Assembly: GCF_000699445.3 (NCBI RefSeq)
Contig: NC_067202.1
Span: forward strand, 4,061,458 to 4,125,457
Source of the DNA: Schistosoma haematobium
Lineage: Eukaryota > Platyhelminthes > Trematoda > Strigeidida > Schistosomatidae
DNA length: 64,000 bases
Direction: 5' to 3'
Shown here: piece after piece, positions 10,656 through 21,606 of the stretch
Numbering within the stretch: the first letter of the stretch is position 1
How the letters are laid out: each line of letters opens with the position of its first letter
Program-made: the position numbers and the translations under genes
Notes under the pieces: generated by a model
What the model saw: only the letters and a program-made list of their open reading frames with translations
The model's database searches: none
What the model was told of the DNA's origin: nothing

Positions 10656-11189
10656 TTCTCACTCTGATAACATCCGTTTCTTATGAGCTATATTTTCCTG
10701 TTTATTTTACCATTACTCTCAGTGAGATTTTGTTTCTACTTCTTTGTTTTACGCTGTTAATACTCGGCAGTTCTCTCTGTTGTACTTTTTAACTGTCAAA
10801 CGGCATCTAAAAACAGATGCCCGTAGATCACTAGTATTCGATCATAGTTGCCTTCAGAACACTTTCTTTATGTTGGTACCGTCGAGTTAGCGATTCTGAA
10901 GTTATACGCAGGATATTAGGTAAGAATGGAAAATGAATTGGTGAAGTAGTAAATCTTTATCTATTGAAATGGTCGGGGGATGTATTATGTATGCTCCATT
11001 CACTACCTACCTGTACATAGAAAAATCTCAGAAGTAGAATTAGGTTAGAACAAACGTAAAAGCGTCCAAATGAAGATGTGGTAGCAGTATCACTCCATGG
11101 AGAAACTGATAATTGAACTGAAGCTGATTGAGGTCCGCACGATTTTCGTAACACGTTGTTAGAGTCTTTTGGTAACAGCTCATAATCAG

Positions 11190-11853
11190 TCACAATGTGG
11201 CACATGGATTCACTCTTTATCTTCCCTCAAATTAAAATTTTTCATTGATCTTGTAGATTTTTTTCCAATAATCCATATTTTCTTCTTGAATCATATTTTA
11301 TATGCCTAATTTTTTCTATCTTCACTGATAATATTACTACCTCTTTATTTATTCATTTACTTCAACACATAAACATTGGTACAAGGAGGCACCAAGTAGA
11401 TATGCGCCACATAAATCATTCGATTTGTGTGAGGGCTGTGATACTGCCCGGGTGCCCAAACCGAAGCAGGTGGTTTTCTTAGGGGGCCACACCCCGAGCC
11501 TTTGACCTAAAGATTTTGACCCACAAGGCAGTGGAGCATCGTGAGGAGATGCAGTCCCATGGTAGCCGGTGACCAACGATTGGTTCATGTGCCATTTGTT
11601 CCCGCAAGATACTGGAGCCCATGTGGACCATTGGTTTGGAATCCGGTTAAAGCTCCGGACCTTCACTTTTCGTCCTCTCAATTTCGTAAGCAACACCCGT
11701 GGTGCGAGAAGGCAGTGTGTAGGACTTCCTTGGCTACCCCTACCACTCTAGAATTTGCCTTGACAGTTTCATTTCACTGTGCTAAGTGTCTGGCAACTTG
11801 GACCGATGTACACAAGTGGTAGGTTCTATTTTGCGTTTGACTGGCTGATTTTA
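11190..11853 (+). mobile_element. LINE-B 3' end split by an R478 insertion
   Basis: The left piece, about 11190-11343, runs through ATTCACTCTTTATCTTCCCT and TATGCCTAATTTTTTCTATC. The right piece, about 11736-11853, resumes with TTTGCCTTGACAGTTTCATT, GGCAACTTGGACCGATGTAC and GACTGGCTGA. Together they match the 6060-6372 and 53090-53335 copies, which have nothing in between. Confidence 0.65.
11344..11735 (-). mobile_element. R478 repeat, 5'-truncated, inside LINE-B
   Basis: The tail lies at the left (ATTTATTCATTTACTTCAAC). The body matches R478 up to GTGTAGGACTTCCTTGG, lacking the first 80 or so bases of the element. Possible diverged target repeats flank it (ACTACCTCT and TACCACTCT). Confidence 0.7.
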
Positions 11854-12778
11854 TTTCATCGTCTTACCAATATCTGGTCCTTGAAACGATAGTCGATGGT
11901 AGATTAAGGTTTTCTGGTGTTAACATCAGATTATTATGAGTATGGAATAGGATCGAATATGTATCCTTGCTTCTTTTTCTTCTACTGTTAATGAACCATT
12001 TATTAATTGGATAATCTGAATAAATTCCAGTTATTTCTGTGTTATCAGGCAGTTATTTCTTGATATTATGTACTCGGTTTATGTGTATATCATTTTTCCC
12101 CTCCTTATAATTCACTAACTTACCAATCGATCAGTCGTCATTTGTACAGGTGCACACACACACACACACACATAGACAATCATTGTAATCTGAACGAATG
12201 TGAAATTACACAAACTTTTGTCGAAACTAAAACAAGAAAGTGAACATAGTTTTCACTTTGACATAGAATTTTACCCAATTTCTTTTTTTTTCTTTTATGA
12301 ATTAAGAAATAGACGGATATATAAGTCAATAGGAATTCTGGGTGGTCATTTGTATATTTCTCTATGCAATAACATATATTATGATGTTATTAAAACTATG
12401 AAACTCATTGTTTATAAAGTACATTCTAGGAAAAAAAACGCACGAAAGTTTCTTAGTAAAATGTAATGGTGTGTTTTTGTTGCCAATGATGATAAACTTG
12501 CTTATTTATATGTATAGAGGATGTTATTAGTGTTTACCCTACTCTTTTCTTAATGAATTTCTAACTATCATTTAACCTTCCTTTTTTTCCAAAAACTACA
12601 TTGTGTATTTATTAATTTTGCCCTAAGTAGCATGGCAAATGGACAACATATTGTTAAGTTGATAGGGGAGATTTTAACTAAAATCATGTTATATCGTATT
12701 TTATTACTTGTCCTTTCTAATTCCAACTTCTGTTGGTCTACTTGAACACGACAGAACATAATAATTAAAAAAAAAGTA

Positions 12779-13067
12779 GGTGAGACTATAATTTATGAAC
12801 TACCCTTGAGCAACGCTAGACTGACTTTGAGAGTGTCCACATAATATCTAGGACCAAATGTGAGTTATAAACCTGTGTGAGGAATTTGAATTATGTTTTA
12901 CAGTTGATGATTCAGGTTAGGAATTAGATTTGGGGTTTTCATCACAAGCTGAAATCATCTTTGATGCCAAAACATTTTTTAGCCAAATCGATGAATGAAT
13001 TTTACGTCAACATTCGAGACCTATTATCGTATACCTGGTTGGTTCGTCTATAAATTATAGTCTCGCC
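12779..13067. mobile_element. MITE-like element, copy 2
   Basis: Best terminal inverted repeats of the family: GTGAGACTATAATTTATGAA at the left and CTATAAATTATAGTCTCGCC at the right, complementary over about 20 positions. The interior shares GTGTGAGGAATTTGAATTA, GATTTGGGGTTTTCATCAC and the GCCAAATCGATGAATGAATT region with 55280-55517. No coding capacity. Confidence 0.65.
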
Positions 13068-14084
13068 AAAAAATATGTTACGTGAATAACCAATGAAAAT
13101 TAGAAAGCACAATGGAGGTCTGTTTCATCTGAACTAGGGATCAAACATAGAGTACAGTTTGAAATCTCTATAACTTTGAACTGAAATCTAGTAGTAGTTC
13201 ATCTTTCCAACTGCAGATTCAGAAATATATTCGTAGACACTTCTTGTTACGTAACTTTAATTTTATATATTTACAAATGTAGGTACAAATAAAGTACATT
13301 TAAGACAGATAATTGTAACAGATTACCGTTGATTCAACTAATGTTTATTTTTTCTCATTTGTATGTATATATTTATTCGTCGTCTTGTAATATCAGTTTA
13401 GTCTAACAACTGGAATGTTATTCATCACTGATTCATATGTTAAACATTCTTATTAAGTAGTAACATATCAATCACTTAGTTATTGCTAACGTAAAACTTA
13501 ACGTAGGATGTGAGGTGGTATTTGGAGATAGTCTACAGGAAACTCTCCAACCACCACCTTACATCTCAACATAGTGAACAAAAGTGAAGTCACTTAGACT
13601 AGTGGGTACATTGCAACTTGATCGATAGAATTTATCTTGCACCAAAGACTTGGACAGCTATGATACTGGTTACTTCTCGGAATCAATGAAGATCTAAACT
13701 TGACTTGAATGATATTTAGTTCCTTATTTATAATTTCTCCTGTGTACTTTAACATCTTATATTTATTATATAGTTTCTCGTTTGAATAATTCGTTCTCTA
13801 TAAACAAAGTCGAACCCGGCACATATATGAACCGGTTCTAGTTAATGCACTATATGAACTTAGGGAGATCAAATTATCATGATAATTGTTAGAAAAGTGT
13901 AAATAGTAACAGTATCTATAGTAGTAGGAACGATTAGGCATAGATAACATATCAGTATAGAAACTTGTGGAGATTGTTGTTAAAATACTATACAAATTAC
14001 AATCTTCAACACTAGCAACAAAATGATATAAACATTTACAAAATGTCAACTATTTAGTTTTATTTTCGCGGTTGAAATTACGAA

Positions 14085-14195
14085 TCGATTTAGCTAGGCC
14101 ACCGTTAGGAACCTGGAAGCACTGAATAGCCGTTCCGTTCTAGTTAGGAACTCTTCAGTAGTGCTCATCCACGATCCCGCACACATGTTTTTACC
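14085..14195 (-). repeat. Decayed HHR-2 repeat
   Basis: GCTAGGCCACCGTTAGGAAC, GGAAGCACTGAATAGCCG, CTCTTCAGTAGTGC and ATCCACGATCCCGCACAC follow HHR-2 order. The core is mutated (for example GAAA read as GGAA), so it is inactive. A tRNA-like remnant with GGTTCGAACCC lies at about 14278. Confidence 0.6.
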
Positions 14196-14724
14196 AAATT
14201 TACCACTTAATAATCTAAAAAAATTTAGTGAATAACCTTTCTTATCACATGTATCCTTTGTAGATATGTTACAGCAAGGTTCGAACCCAAGTCAACTCAA
14301 TGATTTTATATCAAATGATTAAGTAACCATGTAGGAAAAGATGTCTATTCCTCAACTTACTTACTACTATTTTCTTGTTTAAAAACACTTACTTGCATAA
14401 ATATCATGGTCCCTGACTACTGGATCAATATAATTCTTTTTCACCTCTTCTATAGTGTAATACTATTGTTAATACATGCTGTTATGTCCACTGTAATAAT
14501 AATGATATGAATACCTTGGGTAAAAATAATGAATTTTCTTACTTTAAAAAATAAACACATTTCCCAGGGAAAATTTTTAAAATCTCTTCCAGTTTTTCTC
14601 ATTTTTGTTGTTGTTGGTATTCTACTTTTTCCCGTAGTTTTTTTTGTTTGCTTATTAAATTGCTACCTTCAACTAGTTTAACTTACGTTTTTCTTTTTGC
14701 TTAAGGATATTGGTATTTTGTATT

Positions 14725-14726
<2 letters not shown>

Positions 14727-14793
<67 letters not shown>
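14727..14793. repeat. TA dinucleotide array
   Basis: Pure TA run of 67 bp. Confidence 0.95.
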
Positions 14794-14795
<2 letters not shown>

Positions 14796-15155
14796 ATGCT
14801 TGTTATTTTAACTATTTAGTTCTCCTGAGATTTTTATTATTCAGTGAAAATACATTGTATATATATACATTCCTATCTCATAAATATTCTCATCATCGGC
14901 AGTGTTCTTCATCCAACTGAAATACATTGGACTTATTGAGAAAAACTAATATTGTGATTTTCTTTTGTATTCAATGTAAATATGTTTAGTTGGATGAGAG
15001 AGAGGGAGTACGCCATTCAGTATATCTAATTCGTTAAACAACCCGGCTAATAAATAAATAAATATATATATATATACGCATATAGTGTTAAAGTGGAATA
15101 ATTGATTATTTGGATGGATTATTACTATTGTCCTGAAAAAAAGTTACTATTATGT

Positions 15156-15567
15156 AATTTCACGGATTGAAATCATGAGTCAGTTGAAGCTAGACCACCA
15201 TTGAAAACCTGGAAGCACTGGACGGCCGTTTCGTCCCAGTGTGGGACTCCTCAGCAGTGTGCTGCCACGATCCTGCACCACGCAGGGCTCGAACCCAGAA
15301 CCTACTGGCTTCGCGCGCGAGCACTTAACCACTAGACCACTGAGCCGGCATCCAACGATGTTAATGTCTAACTTCAACCAATCCACGAAGTTGCGCCACC
15401 GTACACCATTGTCTTCAGTGTTATCTCACAACAAACCTGGTTGAACTCCACTGGTAACGACTTCTCACTAGAACTTCAGGAGTTTTTCCTGAAGTCAGTT
15501 ACTAGTGAGCAGTTGATTATTATCAGAATGGGTTTTGTGGAGAGTTTTAGAAATTTCACAGATTGAA
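15156..15567 (-). repeat. HHR-2 repeat, complete permuted monomer (about 396 bp)
   Basis: The best-preserved copy. On the minus strand: CTCCACAAAACCCATTCTGA, a CTTCAGG/CCTGAAG stem, the tRNA-like block with A box TGGTCTAGTGG and B box GGTTCGAGCCC, then the hammerhead, then GTGGTCTAGCTTCAACTGAC. AATTTCAC(G/A)GATTGAA occurs at both ends (15156 and 15552), 396 bp apart. This is either a target duplication or one full unit plus the start of the next. Frames across it on both strands are not genes. Confidence 0.85.
15215..15260 (-). ncRNA. Hammerhead ribozyme motif, HHR-2 family
   Basis: On the minus strand, stem I 5' side ACACTG is followed by CTGAGGA, stem II (GTCCC...GGGAC), GAAA, ACGGCCGT, the GTC triplet and stem I 3' side CAGTGC. 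Five stem I pairs form, with one A-C mismatch at the end. All catalytic core bases are present. Confidence 0.75.
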
Positions 15568-15934
15568 TTTATTTTGTGAATGTTCCTAATATTCTATTTG
15601 AATAGAAATGCTTATATATTGGAGTTATTCTAATACCACGTCTTAGTATATCAAGTATTATAGTCTTTGGAACTTTCAATCATATATGAAAAATCATCTA
15701 TTTTTTCTCATCTCATTTATATGGTATAGATTAGTTTGTTTATCATTATGCCACAGTTCAAGTATGTACATTACTCAAACGGAAGTAAATCTGAGCGGAA
15801 TCTAAAACTGTTCAAATTAAAGGTTGAAAATTGAACGCCTTAATTACTAAATCATTGCTTCTTACAAAAATTTACTGTTTCATTCCATGTAAAATTTAAA
15901 TATATCAATAAAATTCCTTTCAGAAGGGGTTTTG

Positions 15935-16110
15935 TGGACATTCGCTCAATGGTCTAGTGGTTAAGCGCTCGCGCACGAAACTGATAGGTCCTGGGTTCGA
16001 AACCCTCGAGATAGGATCGTAGATGTGCACAATAGGATGAAACGGTTGTCTAGTGCCTCCAGGTTTTTCATGATGGTGTAGCTTCAATTGACTCATGATC
16101 TCAACGATTA
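15935..16110 (+). repeat. HHR-2 repeat with hammerhead deletion
   Basis: Begins AGAAGGGGTTTTGTGGACAT and has a fine tRNA-like block (A box TGGTCTAGTGG, B box GGGTTCGAAACCC). After GATGTGCAC it jumps straight to AATAGGATGAAACGG, so CTGAGGA and the 5' half of stem II are gone. It ends GACTCATGATCTCAAC. Confidence 0.8.
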
Positions 16111-17340
16111 TAAATACTGCCTTTCAATCTTTAGTTACATTCGAATTGATAAATATTTTTGAAAAATTATCCAAAAAAATAAGTTCTTTTTGATAAATCT
16201 GAATAGTGTAATAATAATAAGATGATCAGAGCTATGTTAAATATTAGCGCAATACATGGTTCCCAAAGCAACTGAAATCGAATTACCTAATAAAAGTAAA
16301 TGATAAACATCTATCATCTTTTATTGTCAAATATTTAGTTGAAACAGGTCATAAGATAGATCACGACTCGGTATTTGTGGTTTTGTACAAAAGTGTTAAA
16401 GGGCATATACTAAGTTCTATTGAAGCCTTGACCATATGAAAATGTAGATCCCCTTCATGTGTTCAAAAACAATTTGTTCTCACCTTTAACCTACTCTACC
16501 TTTATAACATTGTTTTATTATCCAGTGTTATAAGTTTCGTATTATTTTTCTTGAGTATCGTTGTTTTCTCTTACCCTTCATTTGTTTAGTTGATCTTTTC
16601 CTTTTTAATATATCAATCTTAACCCATTATATATGTGATCAAATAGTTCTAAACGTTTTATTCTAATACACCACATAGTTCTGATAATATTTGTCTTCAT
16701 ATTTCATTAATCATTAATCTTACATAGATTTATGTGGCATCAAATTTTATTTGTTACAATGTCACTGTACTCAAAATCTGATTCAAATATTGGGTTATTA
16801 ACTATATGAATTATTGCTAAGTTTGATCATCGTTATTTTACATATTTCAATGGTACTTAGTTGACTGATGGAATAACAACGTGATTTCCTTTGAAACGGA
16901 AGAATATATAAAACAAATCATAAAGTATTACCATTTTATCTTTATTAACACAGAATGATCTAACATTAATTTGTGATAGGATGTGATATGATCGGATAGC
17001 AACTAAGACTAAACGTTAAGTCGTTGAAATCTGAGTGAACTACAGAACTGATCTCCCTCAGTCATGTCTATTTATGCATTAAACCATTTTGTACATGGAC
17101 ATATTTTCTTGGATAAAAAACCTATACTCCTGTTTAGTATTCGTGTCTGAGGATACCATTACATTCGATAGTTAATTCGGTACTGTGAGCAACTATTATT
17201 CAGCCACATAGTATCCCTTCAACTTGTTTATCTATCAGCGTCTTATTTATTCATTTTAACAATTGAAAACTCGTTCACCATGTCAGGAAAGTTTCCTGCA
17301 TAATATGAATCTCTCTTAGTATTTTTGTAATGTCGCATAG

Positions 17341-17603
17341 TGTTAGCGGGATATAGATTGGATTAAAGCAAGTTCCGGGGATTAATGTGTTGGAGCACTC
17401 TGATTGGTCATTTCCTAGCCAATCACTGCTAGCGGATGCTTGTGGAAGACTATAGAATCTTTTGCAAATTTATAAATACACTAAAGTTATTCTTATTATA
17501 ATTACTACTTCCATCAAACTTTTCTTTGTTTATCTGGAATATAAATGCGTTCCTGTTTAACTTTGTTTTGATTTGGGGACTTGTCGAGTGAAATAGTGTA
17601 CAA
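17341..17603 (+). mobile_element. LTR-like dispersed repeat, copy 1
   Basis: Diverged match, in opposite orientation, to 28545-28800: ATAGATTGGATTAAAGCAAG, TGTGTTGGAGCACTCTGATT, GGAATATAAATGCGTTCCTG, GATTTGGGGACTTGTCGAGT. It contains a TATAAATA string and an inverted CCAAT motif. Promoter-like content without coding sequence suggests a solo LTR, but clean TG...CA ends and a target duplication were not seen. Confidence 0.4.
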
Positions 17604-17714
17604 GACTACTAATCAATAAGAGTAACTGCGTCTTAATAAGAGAAATTATAACATACAGAGAAGATTGTTGAACTCTGTAAATTGCATCATTAACTGACCT
17701 TAGTTATATAACCA

Positions 17715-17805
17715 TTGTAATCCAGGAAACACTGGATAGTTATTCCATTCTAAGTTTGATCCCAAATGCAGTCGCGTATGAGTACTGTTGAAGAATCTTA
17801 CACTG
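17715..17805 (-). repeat. Decayed HHR-2 fragment
   Basis: CAGGAAACACTGGATAGTTA and the following order resemble the hammerhead side of HHR-2, but the core is lost. Confidence 0.4.
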
Positions 17806-19149
17806 ACGAAACTACTATCCAATACTTATTGTTTTTTTAATAATTATCTGACTAGGATCAGTTCGTGATGTAAACTTTAGCATATAGCTATTCGACTAAC
17901 TATCCATTAACAATACACAAACTGAGCATACATTTTCATCCTTATTCGTAATTAAATGTGAATGGTAATTCTATTTCTATGTGATGATATTGAAAATCGA
18001 CAAATATCCACTTGTTTACTTTGTAGCACTTTAATACTACTGTACATCATTTTTCATGCAATCGATGTTTATATTTAAACACAACAGAGTAGAGAAATAG
18101 TCATTATGTTAATTTCAACTCACTAAGATTTCTTCGCATTCATTTCTTTTTAAATATACTTATCAAACTACTTGTAAACTACTTATTATTACTACTACTA
18201 CTACTAGTAGTAGTAATTGTTGTAGTATTTGGCGCGGTCATTCACCATAGATTCGTTCCCTTATTCACATTCATTTATTTATTTCTTATCCCTTTTATGT
18301 TGATCTTCGGAATGTTGAAAAAAAGACATGAAATGATGATGTTGGTAAATAATATTCTCAAATCTGTTCCTGTACTATGTACACTTGAATGTTCTCGTCT
18401 AGTGTTTTTACTTTTGTTAGTGTATTCACACTGTTCCTATTCATTAAAGTTTTTAGCCTTTTTTATTATACAGTTATCACCAGAATTCTATTCTACATCA
18501 TTCTTTTCTCTTTTTTTTTCCTGGTGGTGATATAAGAAAAAGAGTTAAGGGAAAAAAGATGAAAGAAGAAGGAATTCAGAGGTGATTTATAAAAGAGATG
18601 AAAAGAAGAGAATTGAAGTGATAAAATAAATAACATTTCATTTAATGAGTCATTTTTTTTACTTGATATATACATATGTATATAGTGTTGAAATAAAATG
18701 AATTTTGACACAGTTATTAGCTATTTCTTGTGTCTGGCTTATTTCCTTTTACCTGTAACTGTCACCTTATTGTGCTTGGTGGTTCAACCTGCTCATCTTA
18801 ATCAACCAGTCGAGCTCTATCGGCTAGATTTTACCATATTGTACAAATCAGTTTGAAAATATTAAGGGTGAAATTAGCGAAATAAAGTCCGACATCCATA
18901 CTCAGTGTTGGTTTTAAAAAGTGTTTTCCTCCGACTATTATGCCTGTCAAATACTAATTAAAGTCTAAAATCCTTATTCAAAAGAGATAGTTCATCCAAC
19001 CTGCATCTTTTGATGCATATGTATACCTACATAGTTAAACCCAATGATATAGATCCTCATCAATTTTTCATACTGGTTAGTTGCAGTCCCTATACATCAG
19101 TAAGGAAATTCAAACAACTATTACAGATGAACTAAAATTCACTCTATGA

Positions 19150-19330
19150 CATGAACCAGTGGCTCTCTGGATTCGGTAGCTAAGTGGAATTTGAAATGAA
19201 CAGGGATATATTCGAGTCCCGAAGTAAATATCAACTCAGGAATACACGAAGATCCAACTGACGAGTCCCAAATAGGCAGAAATGCACATTTTGGATTCCA
19301 TTGCTAGCCACCATCTATCTCTGCTTAAGA
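19150..19330 (+). repeat. Smα-like (HHR-1) repeat, plus orientation
   Basis: A tRNA-like block (TTCGGTAGCTAAGTGG, then ATTCGAGTCCCG) is followed by TATCAACTCAGGAATACACG, a hammerhead-like segment, and GGATTCCATTGCTAGCCACC, the standard HHR-1 3' end. Confidence 0.75.
19252..19296 (+). ncRNA. Hammerhead motif, HHR-1 family, with mutated stem II
   Basis: ATCCAA, CTGACGA, GTCCCAAATAGGCA, GAAA, ATT, TTGGAT. Stem I pairs perfectly (ATCCAA/TTGGAT). Compared with ATCCAG/CTGGAT elsewhere, one pair has changed on both sides. Stem II is damaged (GGCA in place of GGAC), so activity is doubtful. Confidence 0.6.
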
Positions 19331-20084
19331 TATTTTACATGATTGTACATTAAGAGTTTCCTAAGGTCAACTGTGTTTCCTTTTTATTTCTCTTCTTTTT
19401 TGTTACTGGTAATTTATTATATATTTATGAAATTGTTATTTAGTTGCTATCAGTACATGAGACATTAACATACTAGTGATCATTATTTCTTAGTAATTAT
19501 ATGTGATGTAGAGTGTGTATGACATGTGGATTAAATGGTCATGTTCACTGATACTGAAACATCTATCACAAAAGTGAATCTTTGTATCTCAATTCAACTA
19601 GTGTGTATTTTAAAGACATTATATTACTGATCATTTTATCATCTTATCGACTAGAAAGATCTTTTTCATTGTGCTATTTTATTCATACTCTATTTCAGTA
19701 GTTCATTAACCCTCATGTGTTTCATTTTGTTCTACACTTTACCATTATCTATATACATACTATATGATTTCGTTCAGTTAGAAACAAACAAACAATGTAT
19801 GGTGTATAGTACAATTGTGTTTCTGCCTATACTATCATATTTCACGCTAGTATAGTAAGCAGAAATTAACTTGATAAATATTAAAATAAAGTCAAAATTT
19901 AAAGGAAAATAAACACATTTGTGATTTATTATGTTTTCTGACAAGTTAGTTGGAAAGGTATACTTGTCTTAATATTTTTATGTGACTATTACTAACATGT
20001 AACATGGTGTAACATAGTGTTATTGATTTAGTTTGCTTCTTGATTCAACAATTAAACATTTTAATTCATGTGTATTGGTTGTTT

Positions 20085-20195
20085 GAATCTCACTGTTGAT
20101 ACTACAGACTGCAATTGATCAGTCTCTTTTTGGTTCATACTTCCAATTGACGAGTCCTAAATAGGACGAAACGCGCTTCATGAAGCTATACTACT
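20085..20195 (+). repeat. Smα-like fragment with near-complete hammerhead core
   Basis: CTGCAATTGATCAGTCTCTT is joined by deletion to ATTGACGAGTCCTAAATAGG and GACGAAACGCGC. CTGACGA has become TTGACGA and the cleavage triplet TTC; stem I no longer pairs. Inactive remnant. Confidence 0.6.
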
Positions 20196-21456
20196 AGTAA
20201 CGTAAAATATATATTATAAATTCTATATGCTTAATCTTCTTTTTCACAATCTTCAAAGACATCAAGACTATCACTTTGACCTTGTTCATATCCATTTTGT
20301 TCACTTTATCTTGTTATTACTGTGGTTGTATTGTGAGGAACTTAGCCCAAATGTATATTTTTGTCTGATTGCACGTTGATTACACTTGACTGACTAACTA
20401 ATTCGTATTCATTGCAACCATTTCTTATCAAAAAAAACTTTCTACCATCCAACCATACATGCAATCTTGTTTGTTAATTTCTCAGCAATTTACCTCACAT
20501 ACTTCAACCATTCACTTTAATTACCTTGGTGGTTTTCTGTTCTGAACATTATCATTATTATTATTATATTGCTCTTAAGAATTTTAATGTTGTTAAATCT
20601 CATTCCTATTTATTTATTCATCCATAATCATAAAACATTCTTATCCATCTATTAATCTTACTTTGAATAATAACTCTTACCCTGCCTCTCCTCTAAACTG
20701 GATGTTATTTATCGAAAATTACTTAGTTCCATGTATTCTCTATATAAATCTAATATGAATAGATAGTTTTATTGACATCAATGGGTTCAGAGAGGGAGAG
20801 AGAAAGACAGTATGCGGGAAGAGAGAGACACAGAAGAAATTAATCAGAGTTTATAATATGATGAAAAGATTAATTACAGAGAAAAAGTGATAACATATTG
20901 TGTGTTAATGGATTATATTCGATATATATACATAGATACATGCTCATATACATACATTCAATTATATTCCTGCAGGGTGGCAGACATGTAAGGTGCATTT
21001 CATGTGTTCGTTTTGTTAATTTAAGTGTATTCTCCATGTTGTTTGTTGTTATGCCTTGGTAACACTGTATATCCATTCGATTGTTCTACGAAGAGAGATA
21101 TATTGATAGATTAGAAGTATGTTTTCTTAGGTCAACTGGGTTTTTTTATATTTTTCTTCCAATTTTTATTTTTCAGTACTAGTTACAAAAAAACCTGGAC
21201 GCTATATAATGTCATTCACTTTCTAGATGTGTTGAAAACACATTGATGTGTTAGAGATTGTTGGAATTCATGTAAATGTGTATAGTGTCATGGTGATTAA
21301 AAAAAGTGATCACTTTCAGGTGAACACACATACATACATCTTGGTAACTCAATACAATAATAATAACAAGTGTATAAATTTGATGAAAATTATACAGGAA
21401 GATTTGAACTTTGTGACCTGTTTTGGTCAGTAAAGGCAATTTTTACTAGAATTTGT

Positions 21457-21606
21457 TGAAATCATGAACCAATCTAAATTAGCCCATCGTTTAAAATCCG
21501 GAAACATTGTTCTACCGTTTCGTTCTAGTATGGAAATCATCAACAGTGCGCATATCCAGTACCTCGAATGTGAGAATCGAACTTAGATCGGTTCATGATT
21601 TCAATG
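21457..21606. repeat. Decayed HHR-2 foldback
   Basis: GTTGAAATCATGAACCAATC at the left and GATCGGTTCATGATTTCAA at the right are inverted copies of the HHR-2 3' segment. Between them lies an antisense hammerhead relic (CTACCGTTTCGTTCTAG, ATCATCAACAGTGCGC). It has the same topology as 8546-8688. Confidence 0.6.

Noticed and set aside
15956..16010. Functional tRNA gene at the A/B-box blocks of hammerhead repeats
   Set aside because: The boxes are good but no cloverleaf with an acceptor stem forms. They are the tRNA-derived heads of the repeats.
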